A DNA stretch of 64,000 nt from Stenomitos frigidus ULC18 (GCF_003003795.1 NZ_PVWK01000004.1:1-64000); one strand, 5' to 3'; shown: positions 51,461 through 62,181, numbered from the stretch's first letter. Program-made: numbers and translations. The notes: generated from the sequence alone by a model not told the origin.

Positions 51461-52761
51461 AATGTTTTCGCTGTAGTACTGACAACACGCTTAAAGACCG
51501 AACGGACAATCAAGGTCGCTGTAAAAATTGCCAGCATCCCTTTGCTTTCGAGCCCACAGCAATGGGTAAAGTTAAGGTGACCGATCCGATGTTTGCGAAG
51601 GCGATCGCTGATCTTTCAGCCAACAACACGCTCTTTTTCACGTCCCGACAGTTCCTCTACTTCCTTGACAGACGCTTTAAAAAGAAGGGGATGCTATCAC
51701 CAGTTGGTTGTCTGGCTCTCTACCTGGTCGTGACAGCGATAGCAACGATTACGATTGGTGGCATTCTGTTGGAGGGAACAAAGAGTGTTTTAGCTCTATT
51801 TTTACCCGCGATCGCGATTAGTCTCCTGGTCGGAATCATCCTCTTTCAAATGAGTGGTTCTACTAAGTCCAACCCTAGAGTTCGTCAGAATAGTGCCAAA
51901 ACGTTACAGCTCATTGGTGGCATCATTCTGATCGTAGGGATCATCGCCAGTCTTGCAGGGAACTCGTTTGTGCTCTTTGTCATTAGTGTGTTTTTAGGCG
52001 TTGGAGCAATCTACTTGGGCGCTCGACAGCGCCGACAAATACTCAAGCATCAGGAATTTACGATTGACCTGGCCCAGTTTCAAGGGTGGCTCGATCGCTG
52101 GCAGCAAGTGAATGGTTCTGCCACTAATCTGCTGCCGCCTGCACGTGAAGACCGAACACCGACTACAGTGAATCCGGATGTGGCGGCCTATAGCTTCGAT
52201 CGTCTGGTGGTTTGTAGCAGTTCTACGATCGCGCAACTTTTGATTACCAACAACTTTCACTTCGAAAATAACTGCGCCATTCTGAGCATTACAGGCTATC
52301 CGCAGAGTATTTTTGATACCACAATGGCAATGCTACGCCGTAATCCTGAGTTGAAAGTTTATGCGTTTCATGATTGCAGCCCAAAAGGCATTAGCTTGAT
52401 TCATCAAATTAAAACTAGCCCTCAATGGTTCCAAAACAGCAACGTCGAAATCTTTGATGTTGGCTTGTTGCCACGACAAGTGTTTCCAAGTAAATCAATC
52501 TTTATTCAACATGCAGCCGATGCTGTTCAAGTAGCAAAACAGATGCCCATTGAGGTGCGATCGAGCCTCTCAAAAGAAGAGATTGAGTGGTTGGAAGCAG
52601 GCAATGTGGTTGAGTTAGAATCATTCACGCCTCAGCAACTGATCCAAATTCTTAATCGGGGTATTGCGGGCAGCCGAGAACCAGGCAGCGATGACAGCAG
52701 TCTGATTTTTGTTGATAGTGGCTATGGCAATTCTTACTACGTTGTTGAGAGCTTTGGTTAG
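51457..52761 (+). CDS. Zinc-ribbon membrane protein with possible Toprim-like C-terminal domain
   Basis: A 434-residue protein that overlaps the PLP-like gene by ATGA. N-terminal zinc ribbon: Cys3, Cys6, Cys22, Cys25. Hydrophobic helices are seen at about 88-110, 113-132, 146-168 and 170-185. The C-terminal cytosolic part (about 225-434) contains KVYAFHDCSPKGISLIHQI, which resembles in outline the DxDPxG-type metal motif of Toprim/topoisomerase-VI-like domains, with Cys where an Asp would be; this likeness is weak. It ends with SSLIFVDSGYGNSYYVV. I do not recognise the family. Coupling suggests that it works with the two preceding proteins, perhaps at the membrane. Confidence 0.8.
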   Translation: MKCFRCSTDNTLKDRTDNQGRCKNCQHPFAFEPTAMGKVKVTDPMFAKAIADLSANNTLFFTSRQFLYFLDRRFKKKGMLSPVGCLALYLVVTAIATITIGGILLEGTKSVLALFLPAIAISLLVGIILFQMSGSTKSNPRVRQNSAKTLQLIGGIILIVGIIASLAGNSFVLFVISVFLGVGAIYLGARQRRQILKHQEFTIDLAQFQGWLDRWQQVNGSATNLLPPAREDRTPTTVNPDVAAYSFDRLVVCSSSTIAQLLITNNFHFENNCAILSITGYPQSIFDTTMAMLRRNPELKVYAFHDCSPKGISLIHQIKTSPQWFQNSNVEIFDVGLLPRQVFPSKSIFIQHAADAVQVAKQMPIEVRSSLSKEEIEWLEAGNVVELESFTPQQLIQILNRGIAGSREPGSDDSSLIFVDSGYGNSYYVVESFG

Positions 52762-52823
52762 TAGCAAAAAATCCTGTTTCAATGCGTAAGATTGCGATTT
52801 CACTGCATACAGTTAACTATTAA

Positions 52824-53399
52824 TTACCAGATCGATTGGACATTTAGAACAAATCCTGGTAAGACATCTTCATCGGAAAGTGTTGCTGGAGATTTCAGGA
52901 CTTCTACTGGTTGATTGGGACGATAAATTTCAGCACTGTGATCTTTACGGTTAAGCAGCCAGCCAAGCTTTACATCATTTGCGATGTATTCTTGCATCTT
53001 TGCCTGTGCATCGCTAAGGTAATCACTGGGAGACATGAGTTCCAGCACAAAATCAGGCGCGATCGGTGGAAACTTTTGTTTTTGCTCTAGTGCTAGTTCA
53101 TTCCAGCGCTCGTTTTTAATCCAGGCAACATCAGGAGAGCGGAGTGCTTCATTAGGAAGTTTGAAACAGGTTGATGAATCAAAAACGATCCCCAGTTTCG
53201 TTTGGCGATTCCAAATTACAAAGTCTGCATTCAATTCGGAATTGTAGCTGCCTGTTTCGCCTCCCGTTGGTGCCACGATGACCAATTCTCCTTTTGTGGT
53301 GCGTTCAAATTTGACATCGGGATTGGCTCGACAAAGCTGTGCAAAATGCTCGTCGGTGATTTGAACGATCGCGTCAAAGTTGATGGTGAAGGCAGTCAT
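52824..53399 (-). CDS. Uma2-family (DUF820) endonuclease-like protein
   Basis: A 191-residue Uma2 protein, a PD-(D/E)xK-fold family very abundant in cyanobacteria. Core residues are visible: [27 protein letters not shown] (the D-E-L-x-S segment) and the final [10 protein letters not shown]. The role of these proteins is not established; nuclease activity is presumed from fold. Its start overlaps the stop of mnmG by 4 bp (ATGA), so it is cotranslated with a tRNA-modification gene, an arrangement that may be accidental. Confidence 0.92.
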   Translation of the reverse strand: MTAFTINFDAIVQITDEHFAQLCRANPDVKFERTTKGELVIVAPTGGETGSYNSELNADFVIWNRQTKLGIVFDSSTCFKLPNEALRSPDVAWIKNERWNELALEQKQKFPPIAPDFVLELMSPSDYLSDAQAKMQEYIANDVKLGWLLNRKDHSAEIYRPNQPVEVLKSPATLSDEDVLPGFVLNVQSIW

Positions 53400-55345
53400 A
53401 CAACCCCTACTTCTGTCTGCTGACGGGCTTGAATTTCCAGGTAAACCAATAGGGCATTCACATCGGCTGGGTTGACACCCCCAATCCGCGCGGCTTGCCC
53501 GATCGTCAATGGTTGAACTTTTGCCAGTTTCTCGCGGGATTCTTTAGAGAGTGTAGCGATCGCGCTGTAATCTAAATCGGGGGGTAAGGGGCGATGTTCT
53601 TGACGGACGATCGCGTCAATTTGATGCTGTTGCCGTTGAATATAACCGGCGTATTTAATATCAATTTCGGCACCTTCTTTTTCAGCGCGATCGCACTCCA
53701 CATTACCCAAACCAAACTGTTCTAAATTGGCGTAGTGGAACCCTGGCTTCCGCAGCAAATCGGCTAGTGTCACCGAACCTTTGATGGCTTGTTGGGTATG
53801 GGCAGCAATTTGCTTTCCTAAATCATCATGCTCTTTCACGCGGGTTTCGTGCAGGCGTTCTTTCTCAGCAACAATGCGTTCCTGTTTGTGCGTAAACAAC
53901 TGCCAGCGACGATCGTCAATCAGCCCAATGTCTCTTCCCAATGGCGTGAGGCGCTGATCGGCGTTGTCCGATCGCAGCAGCAGGCGATATTCAGAACGAG
54001 AGGTGAGCACGCGATACGGTTCGCGCAAATCTTTCGTGCAAAGGTCATCAATCAGCGTACCAATGTAGCTTTGCTCACGCGGAAAAATCACCATTTCTTG
54101 GTGCTGCACCAACCGAGCAGCGTTGATGCCTGCCACGATGCCCTGTGCTGCGGCTTCTTCGTAGCCTGTCGTGCCGTTAATTTGCCCCGCGCAGAAAAGC
54201 CCCTGCACCTTTTTCGTCATCAGCGTGGGATAACACTGGGTGGCAGGAAGGTAGTCATATTCCACCGCATAGGCAGGACGCAGCATCGCGCATTGTTCTA
54301 AACCCGGGAGCGATCGCAGCATTTGGAGTTGAATCGCCTCTGGCAAGCCTGTCGAAAAGCCCTGGATGTAGAGCTCTGGGGTATCGCGGCCTTCTGGCTC
54401 AATGAAGATCTGATGGCTTTCTTTATCGGCAAAGCGCACAATTTTGTCTTCAATGCTGGGGCAGTAACGGGGCCCTTTCGCATCGACCCAACCACCGTAA
54501 ACGGGTGACAGATGCAGATTCTCACGAATAATGCGATGGGTTTCAGCCGTGGTGCGCGTCAGATGGCAGGGCATTTGTTCGTGCTCGACCCATGCCTCTG
54601 GATCGAAGCTGAACCAGCGAACATCCGCATCACCGGGTTGGGGTTCCAGATGGGTGAAAGCTACAGAACGCCGATCGACTCTGGCAGGTGTACCCGTTTT
54701 CAGGCGTCCCGTTTCAAAGCCCAGTCGATTGAGCGTTTCGGTCATCCCAACCGCAGCAAATTCTCCTGCACGTCCGGCTGCCATTGACTTGTTACCGACC
54801 CAAATTTTGCCGCCCAGAAATGTTCCTGTGGTCAGCACCACCGCTTTGCACTGAAACGCAACGCCGAAGTAGGTCTCTACCCCAATGATTTCATCGTGAT
54901 CACCCAAGACCAGATCCGTTGCCATGCCTTCGCGGATCGTCAGGTTTGCCTGGTTCTCCACGATCGTTTTCATGACAGTCGCATATTCGCGCTTGTCTGT
55001 TTGTGCCCGTAATGCCCACACAGCAGGGCCTCTCGACGCATTGAGTACACGCTTTTGCAGGTAAGTGCGATCGGCCATTTTGCCAATCTCACCGCCTAAG
55101 GCATCCACTTCATGCACCAGCTGCGACTTGGCAGGGCCGCCGACAGCAGGATTACACGGCTGCCACGCAATTTTGTCTAATGTAAGGGTCAGCAAGAGCG
55201 TGCGACAACCTAAGCGTGCGGTTGCCAATGCCGCTTCACAGCCAGCGTGTCCGGCTCCGACGACAATGACATCAAAGGCATCCAAAAATTCAACAGACGA
55301 TCGCACGGTCATGGCGGACTTTACGGCTTGGGACTCTCGCTCCAT
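53396..55345 (-). CDS. mnmG: tRNA uridine-5-carboxymethylaminomethyl modification enzyme
   Basis: A 649-residue FAD protein acting with MnmE to modify U34 of several tRNAs using methylene-THF and an amine. FAD motif [19 protein letters not shown] at about 31-49; [18 protein letters not shown], the [10 protein letters not shown] segment and the C-terminal helical domain with [10 protein letters not shown] and [17 protein letters not shown] are family hallmarks. The length matches the family. Either M1 (55345) or M12 (55312) could start; neither has a strong ribosome binding site and the conserved fold begins later. No mnmE is in the window. Confidence 0.96.
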   Translation of the reverse strand: MERESQAVKSAMTVRSSVEFLDAFDVIVVGAGHAGCEAALATARLGCRTLLLTLTLDKIAWQPCNPAVGGPAKSQLVHEVDALGGEIGKMADRTYLQKRVLNASRGPAVWALRAQTDKREYATVMKTIVENQANLTIREGMATDLVLGDHDEIIGVETYFGVAFQCKAVVLTTGTFLGGKIWVGNKSMAAGRAGEFAAVGMTETLNRLGFETGRLKTGTPARVDRRSVAFTHLEPQPGDADVRWFSFDPEAWVEHEQMPCHLTRTTAETHRIIRENLHLSPVYGGWVDAKGPRYCPSIEDKIVRFADKESHQIFIEPEGRDTPELYIQGFSTGLPEAIQLQMLRSLPGLEQCAMLRPAYAVEYDYLPATQCYPTLMTKKVQGLFCAGQINGTTGYEEAAAQGIVAGINAARLVQHQEMVIFPREQSYIGTLIDDLCTKDLREPYRVLTSRSEYRLLLRSDNADQRLTPLGRDIGLIDDRRWQLFTHKQERIVAEKERLHETRVKEHDDLGKQIAAHTQQAIKGSVTLADLLRKPGFHYANLEQFGLGNVECDRAEKEGAEIDIKYAGYIQRQQHQIDAIVRQEHRPLPPDLDYSAIATLSKESREKLAKVQPLTIGQAARIGGVNPADVNALLVYLEIQARQQTEVGVV

Positions 55346-55686
55346 TTTAGCGGTTATGGTTGACGCGCTCTACTCCATAACCTTCTTTAGTCCTTCTGAA
55401 TAGGGAGTATTTAGAATAGCGGGACGTTTTTCGGGGCTCAATCGCCTATGCCAGTTTGTAGAGTAGAGGCGATCGACCCAGCATTTGAGTTGTCGATGTT
55501 ACTGCCAACTGTTTGAGGCGCTATTGCCAGAGGTACGAAGCGATGAGGCCTTTAAGCACCCATTAACGATTCCTGTCCACTCTTCATCACAAGTGCACTC
55601 AACATCTCTGCTGAAACAGCAAAGCGTTTGGAAGCATCTGCTCAACCTCCGCTTGATCATCCAATCGTTGATTGTTTTAGCAATTG
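55346..55686. other. Spacer between mnmG and the polysaccharide operon
   Basis: About 340 bp. A plus-strand frame of 73 codons (55485-55706) runs into the neighbouring gene and has no recognisable protein. No clear hairpin. I see nothing firm in it. Confidence 0.5.
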
Positions 55687-56793
55687 TTAAACCAATGAAT
55701 GAGTGACGTTAGAGGTGAGAGTGAGTTTTTTAAGGCAATTGATAAACCGGGTTTCAGCGTCTGCCGGACGTTCTAAAATCGATGGCGTATCCAAAGTTCT
55801 GCTCATTTGAGCGACTAACTCATCCCTACTGTCATAGCAATAGACACCTGGGTAGCTAAAAGCACTTCTACAGGCGTTGGCATTAGCAATTACAGGCACG
55901 CCAGCAATGAGCATTTCAGGTATCCGGGTTAACGCTCCCACACCTGCTTTTTGATGAGCCAGGACAGCTTTAGCATTAAGCAGTAGATGATTTAACTTGC
56001 CAGAATCAACTGTTCCATGCAATGTGAAGCGTGGATCACAACAGTAATCTTTAAGTGTTTCTGTCCCATAGCCAATAATATCAATAGTAAAATTTACACC
56101 CTGACTAATTTCGCTGAGCCACTGAATCTGCTCGATCATGCCGATTCTTGTTGGGGGGTTAATCGCTGTGCCTAAGATTAAAAAGCGATGGGGCGCTGTA
56201 TCTTGTCTCAGTTGTCTCAGTTCCAGCAAATTCGATAGAATTGGCTGCGGCGGATAATACGGTAGATAATCAGCGTCAATACCGTATAGCTTTAACAACC
56301 ATTGCTCTTCACGCGCAATGCAGAATACGGCATTTGCTTTAGCTAACTGCTTGGCTTCATTGGCAAAGCTGTCTGGTAACGGTTGGTAGGTAAATGGATC
56401 ACGCTGGTCAGGGACGAGCGATTCGAGGTTATGAGGTAGGGCAAGAATATTGAAGTCAAAGTCTTTCGCTACATAAGGAGCAATATAGTTTTCGGTATCT
56501 TCCCAGAGCAGCAGTTTTGAACCCTTGTGTTGGTTTAAATTATCGTAATAGATCTTAGATTGCTTACCGCACAAACTAATAACACGGTGAGATGGATAAG
56601 CATTGAATTTGTGTTTTGCTAAAAAAATTAGGCCACCAACATACCGATCAATTCGATTAGTTGAGTAGAGATTGATATCACACGCCTCTAGCCCCGCTTG
56701 AATGACTAGTTCCTGAATTTGAGCACTCCGACGCTGCCCACCATTTCCGTTTGGATCAGTTTTAAATTTAGAACTACGTAAAATTGCAGTCAT
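55687..56793 (-). CDS. Glycosyltransferase (GT-B, group 1-like)
   Basis: A 368-residue GT-B-fold protein. N-terminal domain opens NGNGGQRRSAQIQELVI; the C-terminal nucleotide-sugar domain has FLILGTAINPPTRIGMIEQIQWL and AHQKAGVGALTRIPEMLIAGVPVIANA, the helix-loop that holds the donor phosphate in GT4 enzymes. The usual EGFG/ExxxxxxxE motif is altered to GVGALTRIPEMLIAG. Last gene of the minus-strand polysaccharide operon, 21 bp from the GT2 gene. Donor unknown. Confidence 0.85.
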   Translation of the reverse strand: MTAILRSSKFKTDPNGNGGQRRSAQIQELVIQAGLEACDINLYSTNRIDRYVGGLIFLAKHKFNAYPSHRVISLCGKQSKIYYDNLNQHKGSKLLLWEDTENYIAPYVAKDFDFNILALPHNLESLVPDQRDPFTYQPLPDSFANEAKQLAKANAVFCIAREEQWLLKLYGIDADYLPYYPPQPILSNLLELRQLRQDTAPHRFLILGTAINPPTRIGMIEQIQWLSEISQGVNFTIDIIGYGTETLKDYCCDPRFTLHGTVDSGKLNHLLLNAKAVLAHQKAGVGALTRIPEMLIAGVPVIANANACRSAFSYPGVYCYDSRDELVAQMSRTLDTPSILERPADAETRFINCLKKLTLTSNVTHSLV

Positions 56794-56814
56794 GCTTTTA
56801 TCTTGAGACTAAGG

Positions 56815-57849
56815 TTAATTACTTGCTTTCAACTGTCTTAGAAACCATCTTGAAGTAGCCCATTGCAGAAGTTGGAGTGTTTTTATTTTGACCTTGAAGG
56901 ATGAACTACATTTCATAGCTGCTTGAATTTGCGAGAATGCTGTTTCCCAATCACTAATTGCAACCATTTGGCGTGCGGTATTCAGTGCATAAAGCGCATA
57001 ATGTTCTTTTGCATTATTGGATAACTTTTCGACCGTTGATTCAGGCAAATAGGTTTTAGAAATCTCTATTGCTAAATATGTGTGAGCAATATTATCACCA
57101 GATTTAATTAGACGAGAAGATTCCGATGCCGAATGTAAGCGGAAACAGGCTAAAGGTTTTGGTTCATACCAAATTGCATAATGTGCAGCAATGCGTTTCC
57201 ACATTTCCCAATCGGATGCAGAATAAGCTTGAGGACAAAATCCACCTAACTGTTCATAGGTACTACGCTTGACCACGATTGAAGGAAATTGAATACGTTG
57301 GATTACCGCAATAGTTTCTAACCAATTTTCTAAAACGCCAGCGGTCTTCTGCTCAATCGATGATAGCCCCTGCCAATGACCTTCTTCATCCATGTAGATA
57401 TGGCGGCAAAAGGCGGCTCCAATAGAAGCATCTGTTGTTGTAGCTGCTTGGAGTTGACGATAAAATCCAGGCAAAACAACATCATCTTGATGTAAAATCT
57501 GAATCCAATGGCCTTGAGCACGCTGAATGCAGGTGTTCCAGTTTTTAATTTGACCCATGTTGTGAGGCTGACGGAAGAAGGCGACCCTGCCCTGGCCGAT
57601 TTCTTTTACAAGTGCTTCTGGGTCATCATCTGTTGAACAATCATCAATGACCTCAATTTGCATTCGGTCAACTCCAGGATCTTGCTCAAGAATACTGCAA
57701 AGTGTCTGCTTGAGGTATTTTGTTCCGTTGTAAGTTGGAATCATTACAGACCAAAGTGGTCTATGAATACTATCAGAGAGAGAAGTAATAGATGGATAAT
57801 TAATAGATTCAGAGTTGATAGCTTCCGACGGATGATTTACTGCTTCCAT
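56815..57849 (-). CDS. Glycosyltransferase family 2
   Basis: A 344-residue GT-A enzyme. The catalytic half shows WSVMIPTYNGTKYLKQTL, EVIDDCSTDDDPEAL, WNTCIQRAQGHWIQILHQDDV (the DxD-equivalent) and SASDWEMWKRIAAHYAIWYEP. The C-terminal 100 residues are basic and hydrophobic. The leader of about 30 residues before the fold is Ser/Asn-rich, and the true start could be downstream. 64 bp separate it from gmd. It probably transfers one sugar of the cell-surface repeat. Confidence 0.88.
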   Translation of the reverse strand: MEAVNHPSEAINSESINYPSITSLSDSIHRPLWSVMIPTYNGTKYLKQTLCSILEQDPGVDRMQIEVIDDCSTDDDPEALVKEIGQGRVAFFRQPHNMGQIKNWNTCIQRAQGHWIQILHQDDVVLPGFYRQLQAATTTDASIGAAFCRHIYMDEEGHWQGLSSIEQKTAGVLENWLETIAVIQRIQFPSIVVKRSTYEQLGGFCPQAYSASDWEMWKRIAAHYAIWYEPKPLACFRLHSASESSRLIKSGDNIAHTYLAIEISKTYLPESTVEKLSNNAKEHYALYALNTARQMVAISDWETAFSQIQAAMKCSSSFKVKIKTLQLLQWATSRWFLRQLKASN

Positions 57850-57913
57850 GGTGGGTTATGGGAATGATTGCTTGCTGCTTAAAGACGCTTAACGCAGCAA
57901 GCAAAGTAACAAT

Positions 57914-58870
57914 TTACAAATTAAGCTTCGACTCAATCATCTTTTTCACAACATCTTTCATTTGAGATTCTGCTTGCCATCCCATTTTTTGCCTGGCTTT
58001 TTTAGGACAACTACGGCTTACTGCAATATCGGTCAGACGGAATAAACTTTTATCGATGACTACGTGCTCCTCCCAGTCCAGTCCGACTGTTGCAAAGGCA
58101 GTTGCAACAAAATCTTCCAACGTGTAAGAACACCCAGTAGCAATCACGTAATCATCAGGCTGATCTTGTTGCAGCATCAAATACATGGCTTCCACATACT
58201 CTGGTGCCCAACCCCAGTCTCGCTGAATAGAAGTGTTACCCAGGCATAGTTTTTCCTCGCTTCCCGCAGCAATTCGACAGGCAGTAGCAATGATTTTTTG
58301 GGTAACAAACCGCTGCGGTCTTAAGGGCGATTCATGGTTTGACAGGATGCCAGAGCAAGTAAATAAACCATAAGCTTCCCGGTAATTGGCAACCTGCCAA
58401 AAAGCTGCAGATTTCGCAGCACCATAGGGGCTTCTGGGTCGAAAGGGCGTGGTCTCATCAGCAGCGGTATCACCCGTATTGCCAAAGCATTCACTCGAAC
58501 TGGCGTTATAGAACTTGATAGGTTCTCCCAGAAAGCGAATTGCCTCTAGTAGATTTAGCGTACCTAGAGTAATGCTCTCAAAGGTTTCGATAGGCTGCTC
58601 AAAGGATAGCCCTACTGAGGTCTGCCCTGCTAGATTGTAAATTTCATCCGGTCGAATCTTCTTGATCGCTTGAAGTACACTACGGAAATCATTTAAAGCA
58701 ACGGATTCTAGTTTGATTTGATCGTGAATGCTTAGTCGAAGCAAATTACTGAAGGTTGATATCTGAGCATCACGAGATGTCCCGCATACGGTATAGCCTT
58801 TTCTAACCAACAATTGTGCCAAGTACGCTCCATCTTGACCGGAAATTCCGCAAATAATTGCTTTTTTCAT
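57914..58870 (-). CDS. gmd: GDP-mannose 4,6-dehydratase
   Basis: A 318-residue extended SDR, a little shorter than usual (340-370). NADP motif ICGISGQDGAYLAQLL, catalytic SSSECFG and SPYGAAKSAAFW with the YxxxK pair. Family-specific segments are NHESPLRPQRFVTQKI and IQRDWGWAPEYVEAMYLML. It makes GDP-4-keto-6-deoxy-mannose, the precursor of GDP-D-rhamnose or GDP-L-fucose. No GMER/fucose synthase or RMD is in the operon, so the next step is elsewhere or performed by a housekeeping enzyme. 20 bp upstream is the GT4 gene. Confidence 0.93.
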   Translation of the reverse strand: MKKAIICGISGQDGAYLAQLLVRKGYTVCGTSRDAQISTFSNLLRLSIHDQIKLESVALNDFRSVLQAIKKIRPDEIYNLAGQTSVGLSFEQPIETFESITLGTLNLLEAIRFLGEPIKFYNASSSECFGNTGDTAADETTPFRPRSPYGAAKSAAFWQVANYREAYGLFTCSGILSNHESPLRPQRFVTQKIIATACRIAAGSEEKLCLGNTSIQRDWGWAPEYVEAMYLMLQQDQPDDYVIATGCSYTLEDFVATAFATVGLDWEEHVVIDKSLFRLTDIAVSRSCPKKARQKMGWQAESQMKDVVKKMIESKLNL

Positions 58871-58889
58871 GGGTCATCCCAAGTGATAG

Positions 58890-60122
58890 TTATTTTTTTT
58901 GATAAAGCAGGTTAGCCAGTCTTTTCTCAAGCCGATCCAACGCAGATTCTATAGACCATTTTTCAGTGACAAAATGATGACCGTTTTGACCTAACTTCTT
59001 GGCATACTCTGGATTATCTGCAAGTTGTTGTATTGCATCAGCGATAGAGACTGTATCGTTTTCCGCGATCAAGCCGTTAAAACCATGAATGACTGTTTCT
59101 CTGATGCCACCCTCTGCGATCGCAATCACTGGCAGTCCACAGGCGTTCGCTTCTAAGGGACCATAGCCAAAGGGTTCTAAGCGTGGGGTATAGACCGTTG
59201 CTAGTGCTTGATTGAGAAGCTTAACTAGCTCTTGATCATCCACTCTTACTTTAGGTTGAAAGTCTACGTTCAGATTCGCTGCGAGCTGTTGAATTTCTTT
59301 CAGATAAGATGGATCTGCAAAGTTTCCTATCCAGACTAAAGCTGGTCTGGATTCTTTAACTTTAGCTAGTGCTTTTATCACAAAGCCTATATTTTTAGCG
59401 ACGGTAAACGATCCTACTCCAACAACAAAATTTTCTCTTGGTTGATGAAGGTGCTGAAAAAGAGCAGTATCGATGCCTAAGTAGCAAACCTGGGCGTCTA
59501 AACCATAGGCACGTAAGATGCTTTCGCGGCTGAAATATGAATTAACGAGTATATGATCGAATGCTTGAGCGTTGAGCAACTCTTCACGAGCCTGGATTCT
59601 TAGTTCCTGTACTTTGACAAGATCGGATAGAAATCGCCGGATGTATTTGGGCGACCACCAAGTGCTCTGTGTGGCTTCTAAAGCAACCCAGGGCAGTTTT
59701 GGCATTGCTTCATATAAGCGACGGTAGGGTTCTTGTAAATAAAGGTAACTAGCAGTTTTTGTGTAACGACCAATAAAAGGAGCACCGTAAAACCGACAGG
59801 AATGAGCAAACAGTAAATCAAACCCACCTTGATTGATGGCTTCTGCACATTGCTGAGAATGTTGCTTCATTGCCTCCAGCTTCTTGAAAGAATCAAGATA
59901 GGCGTTGAGGGAATAAAGAGGAAGGCGTGATTCTTGCTTTTCCCATTCAAAAGGTACGATGTGCTCTTTGACTAATTCACCCAAAGGCAAGTAGGTTTGA
60001 TCGGCAGTGGGAGGGCACCAAGATTCAACGACATGGCCTCGCTCAAGCAGGCCACGCACATAGCAGTAAAGTGCCCGTTTACCACCACCACTCGGTAAGT
60101 TATGCCAAACTGCAATTTTCAT
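58890..60122 (-). CDS. Glycosyltransferase family 4
   Basis: A 410-residue GT-B glycosyltransferase. N-terminal glycine-rich loop WHNLPSGGGKRALYCYV; C-terminal donor domain VVGVGSFTVAKNIGFVIKAL, YTPRLEPFGYGPLEANACGLPVIA (the E-x7-E region) and a final helix typical of the family. It is probably a mannosyl- or rhamnosyl-transferase of the operon; the donor is not readable. It lies between the second GT4 and gmd with spacers of 50 and 20 bp. Confidence 0.92.
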   Translation of the reverse strand: MKIAVWHNLPSGGGKRALYCYVRGLLERGHVVESWCPPTADQTYLPLGELVKEHIVPFEWEKQESRLPLYSLNAYLDSFKKLEAMKQHSQQCAEAINQGGFDLLFAHSCRFYGAPFIGRYTKTASYLYLQEPYRRLYEAMPKLPWVALEATQSTWWSPKYIRRFLSDLVKVQELRIQAREELLNAQAFDHILVNSYFSRESILRAYGLDAQVCYLGIDTALFQHLHQPRENFVVGVGSFTVAKNIGFVIKALAKVKESRPALVWIGNFADPSYLKEIQQLAANLNVDFQPKVRVDDQELVKLLNQALATVYTPRLEPFGYGPLEANACGLPVIAIAEGGIRETVIHGFNGLIAENDTVSIADAIQQLADNPEYAKKLGQNGHHFVTEKWSIESALDRLEKRLANLLYQKK

Positions 60123-60172
60123 AAGGCGTTGCGAGAGTTGAGCAGAAAAAGGACGTAAATTAAAAACCAGCT

Positions 60173-61447
60173 TTACAATGATTTCTTATAGGCATTAATA
60201 GTTCCCTGCGTAAATGTCTCCCAACTAAAATTCTTAGCTTGATTAATGGATTTTAGAGACATTTCTTCTCGAAGTTCAGGTCTTCTGTAAAGTTCAAAAA
60301 TACTTTGACAAAGCCCTTCTCTGTCAAAAGGGTCAAGCTGAATTCCTGCAGCACCCACAACTTCAGGTAAAGATGAGGTATTGGATGTAATCACTGGGGT
60401 GCCACATTGCATTGCCTCTAAAGGTGGAAGTCCAAAGCCTTCATAAAATGAAGGATAGACAAAAGCTAAGGCTCCGCTGTACAGAGCAGCTAAGTCCTCA
60501 TCATCCACATATCCAGTTACTATAATGCGATCTCTGAGTAAACCTGCAGAGTCTATGTCATCAAAAATACTGTCATACTGCCAACCTTTGCTGCCAGCTA
60601 GAACAAGATTTAAGTCACTAATCTTTTGCTCCTTTACTAGTTGACAAAAGGAGCGGATTACATGAGAAATATTTTTTCTTGGTTCTAATGTGCTTAGACT
60701 CAAAATATATCGTTCATTAGGAATTAAATATTTTTTCTTCGTTAGCCTAATTTTCTCCAAATCTTTGCAAAAATAAAAGAGATTAGATGCAGCCAGATGA
60801 GTAACAATGACTCTATCAGGATTAAGATGCTTTACATGATTGAGCAAATCATTTCGAGTTGCGCGGGAAATACAAAGAACCCAATCATCAGGAGTTAAAC
60901 TCCCGATGATGCTATTAAATATTTCAAGTTGAGCTTCAAGATCCTTGAAGAAGTCTGGATAGAGGACTGGTATTAGATCATATACTGTTATAAATCTTTG
61001 TAATCCCTTTATTGCTTTAGTCTCTTTAGGTAAGGCGTAGAATGGAGAATGAAAAATATCTTTTCCGTATAAGTCTCTTTCATACAGAGGAGTATAATTA
61101 GAATCTTGAAGGCTAATAAAATGAGACAACGCCTTTCTCCATACTTTTGTCAAAAACTTGTGTGCAGCAGAAGCGTCATCTTTTTTAACAAGATTCTTGA
61201 GATTTTTATAAATCAATTTTTCAAAATAACCGGAAAGGTATGGAATCCCAACTAGGTTATCTTCGTGAATTAAATATTCAATTGAGTGGATTAATGATTC
61301 TGGCGAAAAGGCTGTACAGAAAAATGGGTTGCACTCTTGAGAGCTATGCAATCCATAGGCGATCTGTTCAGCAACTCTAAATATGCCTGCACGAGAATTT
61401 CCATAGTACCCTGTGCCAAGAACAGAGATGTCATAAACAATTTTCAT
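60173..61447 (-). CDS. Glycosyltransferase family 4
   Basis: A 424-residue GT-B enzyme from the ATG at 61447 ([23 protein letters not shown], the usual GT4 opening); an in-frame ATG at 61468 is possible. Donor domain: [62 protein letters not shown] in pieces, with the EGFGLPPLE motif intact. The coding region is clearly richer in A/T than the genes beyond 55 kb downstream or 62.8 kb upstream, as is the methyltransferase next to it, which suggests that this end of the operon was acquired separately. Confidence 0.93.
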   Translation of the reverse strand: MKIVYDISVLGTGYYGNSRAGIFRVAEQIAYGLHSSQECNPFFCTAFSPESLIHSIEYLIHEDNLVGIPYLSGYFEKLIYKNLKNLVKKDDASAAHKFLTKVWRKALSHFISLQDSNYTPLYERDLYGKDIFHSPFYALPKETKAIKGLQRFITVYDLIPVLYPDFFKDLEAQLEIFNSIIGSLTPDDWVLCISRATRNDLLNHVKHLNPDRVIVTHLAASNLFYFCKDLEKIRLTKKKYLIPNERYILSLSTLEPRKNISHVIRSFCQLVKEQKISDLNLVLAGSKGWQYDSIFDDIDSAGLLRDRIIVTGYVDDEDLAALYSGALAFVYPSFYEGFGLPPLEAMQCGTPVITSNTSSLPEVVGAAGIQLDPFDREGLCQSIFELYRRPELREEMSLKSINQAKNFSWETFTQGTINAYKKSL

Positions 61448-61476
61448 AATATACTGCTCACAAATCATGCTAGAGA

Positions 61477-62181
61477 CTACAGATTAATAACAGCTATCAG
61501 ACCCGTAGCCACTTTCCTGTATGACAGTAGATTAAGAATTAACCTACTAAGTTTTTTAAGAATCTTTTGTGAGATCCCGTTAGATATAAGCTCACTAGAA
61601 CTAAATTCGATCATTTCTCTAACTAAATATTTGGTAGGAATATCTAATTCTGTAAAAACGTGAAAGCTGGAATGGTTAGTACTTAAAAAAAGCTCTTCAA
61701 GAGATTTGCTAGTATAATTTCTTAAGTGAGTTTTATCTTGATAATGCGCAAAAGTAAGGCCAAATCTATGCATTGTTTCATCTTCTTTAGGTACAGCAAT
61801 AATTAGTCTTTTTTCTGTTACCCTAATCAATTCCTGAATAGCTAGATGATCGTCTACATGCTCTAAAACATCAAAGCAGTAAGTGCAGTCAAATGTTTTA
61901 TCTGCGAACGGTAAATCAGTAACATCTCCTTGCACATATGTTCCCGATTGTCCTCTTTCTCTAGCAACATCTAAAAACTGGTTATATTTATCTATTCCAG
62001 TGATCTCGAAATTCTTTTGAGACAAAAACTCAACATATGCGCCGCCGCCGCAACCAGCATCTAAAATCTTTTTGCCAAGCAAGTATCGATTCAAATGCGA
62101 TACTCGCTCAGGGTTTAAGTTGCCACTGATAGATGACCAGTTGAATTTTTTAGCGTTTTCAACAGAATAAAAATCTTGCAT
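61477..62181 (-). CDS. Class I SAM-dependent methyltransferase
   Basis: A 234-residue methyltransferase; start set to the ATG at 62181 because GAGG lies 6 nt upstream, while an extension of 21 codons has no signal. SAM motif I ILDAGCGGGAYVEFL, acidic loop ITGIDKYNQFL, motif II/III DVTDLPFADKTFDCTYCFDVLEHV. The C-terminal part is AT-rich and poorly conserved. As the first visible gene of the operon it likely methylates a sugar or a lipid-linked intermediate. A truncated exporter operon lies directly upstream. Confidence 0.9.
   Translation of the reverse strand: MQDFYSVENAKKFNWSSISGNLNPERVSHLNRYLLGKKILDAGCGGGAYVEFLSQKNFEITGIDKYNQFLDVARERGQSGTYVQGDVTDLPFADKTFDCTYCFDVLEHVDDHLAIQELIRVTEKRLIIAVPKEDETMHRFGLTFAHYQDKTHLRNYTSKSLEELFLSTNHSSFHVFTELDIPTKYLVREMIEFSSSELISNGISQKILKKLSRLILNLLSYRKVATGLIAVINL

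Noticed and set aside
55485-55706. 73-codon plus-strand frame between mnmG and the glycosyltransferase
   Set aside because: It runs into the end of the neighbouring gene, has no start signal and no family features.
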